A DNA stretch of 64,000 nucleotides from Notospermus geniculatus (Eukaryota > Nemertea > Pilidiophora > Heteronemertea > Lineidae). Where the stretch lies: NCBI GenBank assembly GCA_002633025.1, contig NMRB01000012.1:268089-332088 (forward strand), read 5' to 3'. Under the pieces are notes generated by a model, which saw only the letters and a list, made by a program, of their open reading frames with translations, did not search any database and was not told the DNA's origin. Position numbers and translations under genes: made by a program. Below, in pieces: positions 38,301 through 49,500 of the stretch (within the stretch, counting starts at the first letter, position 1; every line of letters starts with the position of its first letter).

Positions 38301-40734
38301 ACGGATAGATGACAACACTGAGTAGCAGGCAGACGCTCATCTAACACGTTTTTACAACAATCTTCTCATTATGCTCAGTGCCTCTACGAAAGCAAGAAAC
38401 TAACTACAACTGAGGAACCAGCACACTTTTCATCCCATTTTTCACATTACCCAGTTGATATCCTTTTTTCCTTTATGGTCCTTAAAGCCAGAAGAGTTAA
38501 GGATGTTGCTGACAGGATGCCAGACATGGCACACTTCAATATGACAACCTCAAATCAGATATTCCAGCACTGGACGAAGCGCTTTTATCCTTTCTTTGAT
38601 TTGAAAGTAAGTGCACAAATATGGTAACAGTAATTTTCCTCTCATATATAAACAAATGAAAAACCGAGGAAACCACAAGAGATCTTGTATAATGGCTGTC
38701 TGAGATATAGGACTGATCTCACACCATATCAGACCAGAACTGTCACCATGGCAAAATGCAGCAAAGAAAAGAACGTGACTTATTTTACCTCAGGTGTTAG
38801 ACATACTAATAATGTACCGGTACCTAAAAATGGACAGAATTTGAAACTGCCTAAGTGAGTATAGTTTTACTGTATTCCAGCAAAAGGCTCCAGGAAAATA
38901 ATGCAGATTCCATACCATAAATCCAACAGGAGGCATTATCAAGGTTTACACAGTTTGTTTGAGTAAGGCCTAGTCGCAGACAAGACATATAAGAACTTCA
39001 AAACACATCTCAGCTATCCTGCCCTGGAGGCTTAGATATATATGTATGCTGTTAACACCTGATTCAATCTAAATATGATATGAGCAATTGTAAGTGATAA
39101 AGGGTAGGACCTCCAGCAAATCGGGTTGGAATTTATGGACACTTCAGCAAAATGTGTTGCTGACTTGGTTGGTCCAGAGAAACTCTAATTGCCCCAGATT
39201 GCATTCATCATTTCGATGGCAAATTATATGCCCTCGGGGAGGTATGATATTCTTTTTCGAATCACACCAAGTGGAAAATGATGCTACAATTGATTTATTT
39301 CACAGAGTCATGTGGGCAAGTATACAAAAACTGTATTATATCTAAAAGAAAATAAGGACTGATAAACACAGCTGTTAGAGAGCACCATACCATTTTCAAG
39401 GTTGGATTTGAATGTGACAATGGTTGAGATCTGAACACAACAAAGATTGACCTGGGCCACTCTGAATTTAATACATGTATATGAGTCAACATGACATCAT
39501 TTCTGACTGAGATGGTGATGAGGTAAGTACCTGTATGTCAGGAGGCACTGGTATTGGGTTGGTCACAAATTGGTTGCCTCCAGGGTATGGTTAAAACAGA
39601 AGCATTAGGCCAGGTTCACATAACTACTACGACACGGAAACAGCTTGCAAACAAAGGTTTCATGGTCATGAAACCTTTGTGAAGCCATTGTTCGCTGGCA
39701 TATCCGTGTACTGTGTAGCTATGTGAATTCGGCCTTAGGAAACTACATAAATTTTACGCTGCACCAACAACGTGAAAGAAGTAATAACACACAGCTTGCA
39801 ATTCCATAAATACAACAGAGAAGCCAGGATTTAATCACATAACTTCCAATGAGTGAAAAAAGGGCATGATGATACCTGGCTGTGAAAGTGCCGCTATGAT
39901 AATGAGGTACGTCGTGACTATCAGTTAACATATTTACACAACATCAAATGCTAGTGTGACAGACTTCAGATTCAAAATCTGAAATACACAACACTCTGTA
40001 TTCTAACTTAATCAAGGGCTCAAAATAAGACAGTGAGGTGATATATATACTAAAGCCACTCACTGATCACCTACAAGTAGCCTGATGATTCTGATCTGAC
40101 CACTTCAAGGTCACTTTGATTTTGATTTGCTTTAAAACACACCATATTCCATTTCTACTTGCATTTCCCTACAAAAACCCATTGGTTCAGATTTGTTGAT
40201 TATGAAATGAAACTGGCTTGAATTCACCCAGACAAACATCTACCGGTAATCAGCAGTTGCTACATGTACTGGTACATGTATGCCCTTGAAATGTAGGCCC
40301 TTGAAATGGTCTGAATCATGTAGACCCTTGAAATGGCCTGAATCATCATTTTTACTACGCATTGGCATGATTTGTTGTGCTATAGAAAGGCTAGAATTCT
40401 GAAAGAACAGTCCAGTGGAACCAGCTCTGAGCAAACCTCATTGCAAGTGAGAGGGAAAGTTATTGTTAAAGTGGAACTGAAACTTAAATAAAAGCTATTA
40501 CGGGTAAAGAGTTAATTAATCGCCAAATCTAGTATGAAAATAGTGGTTATGCACGGTAATAAGTTAGTGCGATCACATGATGACCCAGCTTACAGATCCA
40601 GTTCTAGTTGTGGCAGCAATATCTGTTTCTAGGTCATCATCAGGCTCATCTGCTTTCCCAAGATCAAAAGTCTTCTCTTCTTCAATAACTGCTTGGTCAG
40701 ACGGAGCTTGTGCTCTCCGTCCCCTTTTGGCACT
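32379..40734 (-). CDS. IFT43: Intraflagellar transport protein 43 homolog, 8 exons, first exon not found
   Basis: Subunit of the IFT-A complex, which carries retrograde traffic in cilia and helps membrane proteins enter them. Exons in transcript order: 40594-40734, 37669-37767, 37215-37291, 36938-36964, 35486-35541, 33273-33345, 32650-32788, 32379-32495. All phases agree, giving 242 codons plus stop. Diagnostic matches to human IFT43: KRGRRA (human KMGRRA), [22 protein letters not shown] (human IPIIPDLEEVQEEDF), [20 protein letters not shown] (human EIDLKLLTKVL) and [14 protein letters not shown] (human WDWDHLFTEVSSEV). The first exon starts in phase 0 with SAKRGRRA, so an upstream exon with the start codon is required; none was recognised between 40735 and the gap at 43519. 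Longer than human (about 210 residues), partly because of an exon duplication. Confidence 0.92.
33689..33967. repeat. MITE with TACCGTATATGCAAATATTT ends
   Basis: TACCGTATATGCAAATATTT at 33689 is mirrored by AAATATTTGCATATACGGTA ending at 33967. CGCGAA motifs occur inside. It lies in an IFT43 intron. Confidence 0.85.
34280..34366. repeat. Hairpin repeat
   Basis: TCCCACAGTAGGTCCTTCGT with CTTGCTCCTCTTCA pairs with TGAAGAGGAGCAAGACGAAT with GCCCCACTGTGGGA across a loop of about 20 bases. Confidence 0.7.
34849..35066. repeat. MITE with near-perfect 29-bp inverted ends
   Basis: ACTCTAGATTCGTTCTTCTA followed by AGGTTACTT is mirrored exactly at 35038-35066. No coding content. Confidence 0.85.
35626..35845. 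repeat. CTGTAAAGCA-ended MITE with CGCGAAT motifs
   Basis: CTGTAAAGCAGGAAAATTTT at the left and TTATCTTGCTTTACAG at the right. The interior alternates CGCGAA and TCGCGAAT. Elements of this look are common in marine invertebrate genomes. Confidence 0.7.
35910..36089. repeat. MITE with 25-bp perfect inverted ends
   Basis: GGTCTAGGAAAACCCGTCGG with ATGTC is mirrored by GACAT with CCGACGGGTTTTCCTAGACC. It lies in an IFT43 intron. Confidence 0.85.
37427..37624. repeat. MITE with TGTGACC ends and GGCATATGTC
   Basis: TATGTGACCCCGTTCTAGCA and AGCAGGCATATGTC pair with GACATATGCCTGGTTTTATC and AGAACGGGTCACAAATA. Same family as 4667 and 62013. It lies between two IFT43 exons. Confidence 0.75.
37669..37767 (-). 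CDS. IFT43: IFT43 exon with second SAKRGRRA copy
   Basis: 33 codons, phase 0 to 0, starting [19 protein letters not shown]. The first eight residues repeat those of the preceding exon 40594-40734 ([16 protein letters not shown]). Both exons follow an acceptor and begin AGTGC. This looks like exon duplication with divergence after the basic motif; either exon could be skipped without a frameshift. Confidence 0.85.
39607..39735. repeat. MITE with AGGCCAGGTTCACATA ends
   Basis: AGGCCAGGTTCACATAACTA pairs with TAGCTATGTGAATTCGGCCT. The centre is a second palindrome, AAAGGTTTCATGGTCATGAA ACCTTT. Confidence 0.75.
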
Positions 40735-41409
40735 CTGTAGAATGGGCGATTAGTAAAATGAGAAAAAAATTCATCCATCCATCCATGATGTTCAAAAAGC
40801 AGATCATGAACATGACAAAAGAAAAAAACACTTAACATGGAGGCCCCGACTTTGTTAATGTTAGGCCTACCTGGGCCTGGCATTGAAGTTCATTCCATAT
40901 CACTCGGCCTAGGCCTAGCCTACATCAGTCATGTCAGTTACATGTACGCTAAACCAGCAAATTCGGTCAACGTTGTGTATGTGGCAACCGTTGCTGAATT
41001 GAACGGCAACTTCCCGTGAGCCAGCCCCAAACTGGTAGGTAGCTCACAAGTCGTATTAAATAGCATTGAAATGCATTGGAAATGGGAGTTATTCATGAAT
41101 TGTTCTTTTATGGAAGGGGTGGGGTGAAGAATGCTGCACGACCATGGACAAAATCACAAATCGACCCAAAAATCGAAAATCCATGGCTGAAACTCACATT
41201 TCCTGGGGCAATTTTTATCGCCGACTGCTGCTGCCACCTATGAACTAGAAAATTAACTTCTGATACACTTGCGCTCACTCCGATGCAACATTGCCGATTA
41301 CCGCTGCCACAATCAGCAACATTGCTGATTATGACAACGCTAGGTTGCCAGCATAGGAACGTTGCCGAATTTGCTGGTTCAGCCGACGAACTGACCAGGC
41401 CTACATTCA

Positions 41410-41545
41410 ACAAAGCCTAGGCCTAGGCCTAGATCTACTAATAGTAGGCCTATATGATCATAGGCCTAGGCCTATATGACATTCATTAGGCCTAGGCCTA
41501 GTCAGGATTTAGGCCTAGGCCTACAATTGACAAGTACTAAGTAGC
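41410..41545. repeat. Cluster of TAGGCCTAGGCC palindromes
   Basis: Many copies of AGGCCTAGGCCTA in a short stretch. Smaller clusters occur at 40860-40920, 43030-43050, 43210-43222 and 52752-52772. Self-complementary simple repeat of unknown role. Confidence 0.8.
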
Positions 41546-41581
41546 TAGCGTGTACACTTTTTTGACATGTTTGACTGCACA

Positions 41582-43036
41582 TAGGCCTACTCTCCATTCC
41601 AGTTCCGATTGGCGCGAGGTTTATCAACAATAGCTCCGGAACGCCTGGGCCGATTTTGATGAAACATACGTCAATCGACTTGTCTTTCTTTGCGGTATCT
41701 TATAATCCAAGTTTCATCGGACTTTACTGCAGTTAAGTCGTTGAAATTGACAAAAATGTCATTTTCGCCGATCGGCTGCCTCCATTGAAATGATGTCATC
41801 GCGAGCGCCACACGAGGAACGTCAGATCNAATAGTCCAGTCGCAGAACGAAAAAGTGTGACATTTTGAATAACAGCAATTTTTTTGCATTTTTTGTATCT
41901 CCAAATGACAGAGATTCAGAATCCGCCGGGTGCCACTCTGGCACCCTTGAGCGTTTTGAGAAATGCGCGTTTGAATTTTTGGAACTGACTTTATCATTGG
42001 ACGTCAGCTGACGCAACGACTGAGCTTTGTACAGGAGAATGGAACCCGATGTACAGCTAACTTTTGAATGGTTGGATTTACACCCCATAAATGTATTACC
42101 AACAGATAGAAACATGGTGCCTCAGAAGCAGACAAGCATGTTCTTAATTGTTTTCAGAAGTTTTGTAACAAGAAATGACGTTTTTTATGTAAATTAACAC
42201 AAAATGGGTCAAAATACATAAAAATGCCGTTTCCAATTACATAACAAGTTAAAAATTACTAAAAACATGCTTATATGATTACGAGGCACCATGTTTCTAT
42301 CTGTTGATAATACATTTATGGGGTGTAAATCCAACCACTAAAAAGTTAGCTATACATCGGGTCCCATTCTCCTGTACAAAGCTCAGTCGTTGCGTCAGCT
42401 GACGTCCAATGATAAAGTCAGTTCCAAAAATTCAAACGCGAATTTCTCAAAACGCTCAAGGGTGCCAAGGTGGCACTCGACGAATTCCGATTCCACAACC
42501 TCCAAATGTATGAAAACTGGAAAAAAACTGCTGTTATTCAAAAAGAAACACCTAAGCCCAAAATCGGGGTTTTGCGACCGGACTATCTCAGACAGTTCGC
42601 ATCTGACCACAGTTTATTCCATGCTAACAGAGATTTATTGTCCGTCAGATGAATAAAATTACATTTAGTTAAATATAGCAACGGAAAACATCCATATTTC
42701 TAGCACATAAACTCACAGGGAAAAACTCAGCTGAACACGTGAACGCAGGAGCAGCTGCCCACCCCTACGAAAAATCGACGCGACCACACAAAACACAGCG
42801 CTCATAGCGGCCAAATCATCGAACTACACTTTGTACACACGCTCGCATGCAAATGTACAGGGGTCAAAATATCGAGAAATAGTGGGAATATCGCGATGAA
42901 ACTTGGATTATAAGATACCGCAAAGAAAGACAAGTCGATTGACGTATGTTTCATCAAAATCGGCCCAGGCGTTCCGGAGCTATCGTTGATAAACCTCGCG
43001 CCAATCGGAACTGGCATGAAATGAAGAGTAGGCCTA
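41582..43036. repeat. 1.45-kb foldback element with long inverted arms
   Basis: 41582-41720 is repeated inverted at about 42896-43036 (shared AGTTCCGATTGGCGCGAGGT and TATCTTATAATCCAAGTTTC). A second inverted block pairs about 41836-42120 with 42290-42600, around a loop of about 170 bases at 42121-42289. The arms diverge at many positions. Both arms encode a similar short peptide (LTSNDKVSSKNSNA), which follows from the arms being copies. A single N at 41829 lies in the left arm, which lacks the inter-block sequence present on the right. Confidence 0.8.
41829..41829. other. Single-N assembly gap inside the foldback element
   Basis: One N between CGTCAGATC and AATAGTCCAG, at the edge of the second inverted block. 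Palindromic arms are a typical cause of such breaks. Confidence 0.75.
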
Positions 43037-43518
43037 GGCCCTAGGCCTAGATCAGATCATGAGATAGATATGATGCATGTCGTCTGCATGCTGTCGCCGC
43101 GCCACTGCTGCTGCTAGGCAGGCTACTCAGTGACACGACTGACAAAAGTGCAGTGTGCACGCTGCTCGGGCACGCTGCTGCTGCTGCATGCTGTGCATGT
43201 GTGATGTATAGGCCTAGGCCTACATCAGTGTACATGTCATAATTGCCCTAATTTTATCACCTTAGATGATGACAACAAATTTATATTTTTGATGTCTGCT
43301 GAACATGACATTATTAGAATAGTTGCTAAATTCTGTAACGACCATCTCACAGTAAAGAAAAATACTTAGCTACCCATACTTCCAATATATTTTATTATGT
43401 AAGTTACGGTCACACTAAAGAGACCCTGTAAGTTACACATGTTTCATTTTTCCTTCCTACTAGCAGTAAGGGTACATTCCTTAGACAGATCCCTTCCTGT
43501 TTATCCTCCTCTTCTCTT

Positions 43519-43519
43519 N
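43519..43519. other. Single-N assembly gap upstream of the coiled-coil gene
   Basis: One N between CTTCTCTT and GGAAACAATA, 78 bases before the first recognised exon of the coiled-coil gene. Upstream exons may be displaced or missing here. Confidence 0.75.
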
Positions 43520-43596
43520 GGAAACAATAAGAAAAACACAGAAATACGGGGAACACTAGGCCTAGGGCCTAATTGAAAATACTGCATGTTTTTCAG

Positions 43597-46500
43597 AGGA
43601 TCGGATGAGGAAAGAAGAGTTTGGATTTAAAGAACATGACACCAGTAACATTGATGTTATCATTGAATGCATTCAAGAACTGGTAGGTTGGGATACTCAT
43701 TCTTCCTCTGAAGCTGAATCTTCGATTGTCTAGCAGGAATCTTCATATATTTTCTTCAGGTTAACTACTGCACTGTAGGCCTAGTATGAATTAGATTACG
43801 GTTGAGTGGACAATCTTTAAATGGAATTAGGTCATACACACTTTTGAAAGCTACCATTTTGTTCACAGTCTAGTCATGGATCAACACTGATCAGTCTGTG
43901 CTGTTATCTTCTCTTGCAGGAAAATGAAAGACTTCATGCCCATGAACTTCTTGAGCTAGAGACAATCAAAGCCAGCATTCTAAGACACAAGTTACTGTAC
44001 TTTCCCGATGAAGTCAAAAATGAAATCACTGGTATGTCGTCATCCCATAAACTACACTGGTACAGACGGAATACTGATGCAATCTTACATTATAGAGTTT
44101 GTTTTGTAGCTTTATATAGTTGAGTTCCATTGATTTTACAGTATGTACGATGTAATTGCAGCCTGAAGGAGTAGTTGTATTCTCTTTAAATCTTTCAGCT
44201 GCTGTAAATTCTGCCCGTGATTCCAATGCAGCTGAGCTGAAGAGGCTGCAGGATGAACTCCAAAGTATCAATGAAAAGATTGCTTACTGTGAAAAAAGGG
44301 TTGATGAGTTGGACACAGAAAATTCTAAACTTCAGTATGTACATTACTTATTTATTCAGCATATTTTCATTGAGGAGTTATAGTTAGAGCTCAAAACCAA
44401 CTCTCATTGTGACTATACAGATTAGGTTTTATATATTTTGCACAATTTTCAGCCCAGAGCGAGACAATGTCCGCAGGAAACATGAGGAGGTTATTGCTCA
44501 ACTGAATCATCGGATGGCTGACAAAGCCAGTAGGCAGATCACCTTGAATGAAACCAGGGATAGGCTGCGAGAAACTAATCAGAAGGTTGGTAGAGTTTTT
44601 ATGTACCGATACCAGGGTACCCTAATTTGGAGATGATAACAGGGTGCTCAGTTTTCCTACAGCCATATATCATCACAGCTCTGTCTGGGATTGACATTCC
44701 TTATTAGAGGAGAGTCTGAAGTAGAAGTTTATCAAGGCAAGACAAGTCTGTTTAAAACTTTCAATTCTGCTTAGGGTCCATTACACTGTCACCTGTTTCA
44801 CTCTCACTGACATCAATCTCACATGCACAATTATCATTTGAAGAACAATAACTAGATTAATGGATCAAACTTTAAATCAAATCTTAGCTGAGGACTGAGG
44901 TAAAAGTCTTGCTAATCTGTTCATGTTGTAAACCATTAAAATCAAGATCTTGTTGCTGTTTTCAATAAATTGCACATATCTGTAAGTGCTTCTTTTTCCA
45001 ATCCATTTTTCAACGTATGCAAGTATTTCCATTGTCTCATTGAGAGGAACTCAATTTGGATATGAGTATTGTAATATGTCATTGTGGCAAATTCAAGAGT
45101 ACTTTTGTTGTATTTATGTGAAGTTGTTTACACCATATTGATTGCAACAAAAACAGTGTAGTACACTTTGCACACCAATGCTTTACTGTCTACACATCAT
45201 TCACTCATTTCTCATATGAAATTTTAATCTTGGAATTGAATATTGCTTAGATTCATTGAAAGCAATGTATCATATTCGACATGTATCTACTCCCCTCCTT
45301 GCAATTGTCTGTTACACATTACACCAAAAATTCGTAAGCGAGCTTATGAATTTTTGATTACACGTACATCACCTGTGTGCAAGGCAAGTCTTAACAAATT
45401 GACCCACACCAACCTTTGCACTGATGTAAAAAACGCCGCACTAAGCTGTTCTACAAACATCATATTTTTTTCATACATACATGTATATGGATACAGTCTT
45501 GAAGAGGACCAAATGATGCACAGTTGATCGAATACATGTTACTGACAACCATACATCTATTGGGGAAAAACATCACCATCATTAATCCGATGCAGCCTCC
45601 AATGACATCAAAATGTTGAATTTCAGATCGTTGATTTGGAGGATGGGATAATACAATTGAAGGAAGATCTTATCCAAGAAAGGCAAGACCACAGAACAGA
45701 GAAGAGGAGACTAAAGAAGGCAATAGTAAGTAAATTTTGATGTTTTCTTTGTGTTGTTATCAAACCAAAAAACGAGGAAGCACAAAAATTGACACACAAA
45801 ATGATAAATATCAAGAAGTCAACTTCCAGAATCTTGCAAATTTTCTTCCTCGGGCACTTTTCAGTTAGAGAGACCAGAAAAGACTCAAGACTTTTCTGGT
45901 CTCTCCAACTGAAAAGTGCCTGAGGAAGACCCCGATTGGGGTCGAAAATTTGCAAGATTTGTTGTTATCAAACAACACACTCAATGGATAATTGATGTTT
46001 ATGGTTTGTCTGTTTTCACCGAGGTTGCTGTTGACATCAGGTGAACTCTATAAGATCTGTTGATGTCTCAATCAAAAAATCCGTTTGTCCTACATGTGTA
46101 TGTGACTTGATGCGATTTTTCAATGCTTTCAGTCTGACACTTCAAAGAAAACTAAAGAACAGAAAGCTATAAATGCTGAGAAGAAAAGGTAAGATCTTCA
46201 GTGTATGTGTAGTACATGAGTGCTCATCTTTCTCCTGATTGCAATTTGGTTTAAAGGGACAAAGTCAATGAGGGTTATCAGTTAGGAATCAGGAATCCCT
46301 GTACAATACCATCCTCGTACTTAACTTGGTTTTCAAGTGTGACGTCAGGTTGTTCATTTTTCTTACAGAGAGATGGATGGCCTTCTTGAAGAGTTGAGAA
46401 AAAGTGAAGACAAATTGGGTAGTGTTAGAAAAGTAAGTTCAATGGTGGCTTGCATGGTACTGGCATTAAAGCTTGCACCAGTATTAAAGCTGGTACTGGT

Positions 46501-49500
46501 ATTTAAGTTTACACCAAGATTCTAATTCAGTCTTAACTGAAGTGAGGTTTTATCAGCATATGTCATTTGTGAAATTCTTACCGATTTGATCTGTGCTCCC
46601 TTCGCTGAAGTCCCATCTGATCAAATGAGTTGAATTTGTGGATTGAAAGACCAACACCAGAATAATTCTAGTTGTTGCCACTGGTACCCGGTATGTGGAT
46701 GTCATCTCTGAAATCAAAATGCTTGAATATCATCCTTTTTCCATAATTTTTTTTTGAAAATCAGAAAGTTAAACATCTATTTCTTGACACAGTGGTATGT
46801 AAATCAGTGTACTGTAATAACTGTTGTCTGCATGTCTTTTTCAGACCATTTAAGCGATGGTCTCATCTTCTCATGGAAATATTTGTCAAACTTGTATTAC
46901 ATATCTATAAGTTCTTGTTATCGTATGGAATGTCAGTATTGTATGTCGTAGTGAAATGAATGGTAAATGTCTGTTGATTCACTGACAGGCTTTTGAGGCT
47001 GTTTCCTTTTCTACATGTCAGTTAAATCAGAATTGAGACTAAGGAGGTGTTGCCTTGCCAAGTTTGATGAAGTGGTAGTAAAGCTCAAAAGTTAAGAACG
47101 TCTTTGGCACTTGAGAAGAGGACCTGATTTCTGCATCTAGGACGGCAGTATTGCAATGTCATTTTTTTCTTCTCTGCCTTTCAGAGCATAAGGAAGTTTG
47201 AGGCATCCAAAGCCAAACTCGAGGGACAGGAACGAGCCCTTACTGCCCAGCACAACAAGGAAGTGAAGTTGAACCAAGACCTTAGGGAGAAAGGGTGAGT
47301 CATCTTCGTCCTTCAAACTGATATGATCTGTGATTGCCTCATTTGCTGGGAAGGATGTGAAATGCCTCTTTGAAATGGCTGACGATCTGTAATACATGAA
47401 TTTTAAGATGATAGCTAAGTTTATCACATGGAGTACTGTACCATTTGATTTGCAGTGTGGAACTTCAGGCAGAAATTGAACAACAGCAACGTGAATATGA
47501 AGAGAAAAAACGGAACTTACAGAAGAGAATAGCCCAGTTGAAAGATGACATCAAGAGTCAAAGACAGAAGAGTGAAAATCTGGAAGGATTTAAAGAGGAT
47601 TTAGAAGCAGAAGTTGACGAAGCCATGGCAATTAGACAGAAGGATCATAAGAAAGTGATGGAACACAATGAAGAGTAAGTTGTGTCTTGCCAAAAAAAGT
47701 GGAAACTAACAAGGAAACTGCTTGACTTTTATCCCGACTCGGCAGTGGTGTGAGCGGTTGTGCCAAAGATTGTAAAAACAGAGCAAAGCAAGGCAACAAC
47801 GTCGCACCATGACTTCCTTGATGCAGTGCAACAGGGATGAAAAAAGAGGTACAACCATCGCAGCAACTCCAAATGTTGGTACCGGTAGTTCATTGGTTCC
47901 TCATTAAAACTCTGCTGTTCTGTGCGAATGGTTATCAGTGTGTGTGTTTACGTGTGCATAGTGTTTATGTATGGTATTCTTGTGTTTTTTCAGGTTACAG
48001 ACTGCTAAGGCTGATCTGGCGATGAAGGCTGAGGACTGCGGCAGATTACAACAGGAAAATGTTGACATGGAATTGGCTATTGAACAGCTCGCAGAGACGC
48101 ACAAGTGAGGACAGAACTATTCAATTTTGATCATTGGAGTAGCATCATAGGGGAAACACTGGGATGAAATTTCCACATTTTGAGAAATAATAATGTTTTT
48201 TTTGGGGGGGGGAGTTGTAACCTCTCCTTATCCTTTATCATACATTGTCCTGTTGTTCTATTCAAGGGCTGTTGTCACCAATTTAAACAAGGCGATCGAA
48301 GAGAGTAGAGAACTGTTGACCAAAGAGAGAAATAAGAAAGGTATGGTCTCTTAACCATTTAAATACATAACAGGTTTTGGAATCCACCTGGGCTTATTTC
48401 TGCATTCTATAGAACAAACACTGATCAGACCATTTAATGACTTGGACAAGTTGGTTGAGATACTTATCATATTAAGCATGTTAGAGACCTGTGAATTCAT
48501 AGTGCAATGCACTGTGCACTAATGCGCATTTTCCCCCTAAGTGACCTTTGCAAGGTATCTTCAGTGTACATGTAATCAGGAAATCAAGGCGAGTTTGTTG
48601 TGATTGCAGAATGGAACTTCAGACTCAAAGAGAAGCCGTGACCAAAGATGTGGACGAGTTCAGGGTTGAGAATCAGAAATACATGAAGCAGATGAACAAG
48701 AGGGTATCAGATGGCAAATCAAAGCACGAAGCTCTAACACGAGAGGTAGGTCAGTAAATCTTTCGTAGGAAACCAGTATTGGAACTCTTCCTAAGAGGCC
48801 AAATGTGTCAGAATTTGAGTAGATTTTGCTCTGAAAGTTTGATTGAAATCAGCAGATCGTGCACTAAGTTATTTGCTGCTGCATGTTTCATCGGTTTTCT
48901 GTCTTAAAAGCTGACAGATTGTAGGAGTAAAGGTCACTTTTTCCTCAATAATTTACTATTGCCAGCTTTCCTGTAGATTTTCTGTGAATTTTACAATAAT
49001 TTGACAAATTCTTATCCGTCTTGCAGGGTACTCAACTACAGCGAGCCATCAAAGAGGACGACAATAATATAGCAAGATTGGGAGTTGAGTTGAAAGATTC
49101 CAATGCAAACTATGAAAATATGAAGAGAAGGAAAGAAGGAGAAGTCGCAAATTTAGAGGTATGTAGCCTATTTCTCAAGTAATTCTGAAAACGAGTGGGG
49201 ATAAAAGTAGCCAACACCCATCATCCTTTGGTTTGCAACGTGCATGAAGGAAACATGGTTCACTCGTTTCAATTTCATATTGATTTCAATATATGGCCCT
49301 CAGAACAATCTTGACTTTAATTAATATTCATATTCGTGGAGGAATTTCCTTTTCAACCAATGCTGAGCCCAATAACTAGCACCTGCAGCAACTGTTTGGA
49401 AGCATGATCTGTCCTTATAATTCCATTTCTTGTTTTCAGGCTGACATTGCTAAAATGGAGAACACTGTCAAAGAGAAACAGGCCTACCTTGATGTCAGAC

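Larger units (their letters stand above)
40735..43596. other. Interval between divergent IFT43 and coiled-coil gene
   Basis: The two genes read away from each other, so their 5' ends and promoters should lie here. I found neither first exon. The region holds many copies of TAGGCC palindromes (mainly 41410-41545), the 41582-43036 foldback element and gaps at 41829 and 43519. Some first-exon sequence may be missing in the gaps. Confidence 0.6.

Noticed and set aside
40876-40888. ATG CCA GGC CCA before a GTAGGC donor on the - strand as IFT43 exon 1.
   Set aside because: It ends in phase 1, but the next exon needs phase 0.
41108-41413. A 101-codon minus-strand frame upstream of IFT43 as its missing first exon.
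   Set aside because: It has no acidic IFT43-like N-terminus and no phase-0 donor leading to exon 40594-40734.
41671-42656. Open frames in the foldback element as a gene (both arms encode LTSNDKVSSKNSNA).
   Set aside because: The similarity follows from the arms being inverted copies; the frames are short and lack a conserved domain.
48561-48567. A 7-nt microexon TGTACAT between CTTCAG and GTAATC that would also repair the phase break in the coiled-coil gene.
   Set aside because: It would leave a following intron of only about 42 bases; the 37-nt candidate at 48413 is more plausible.
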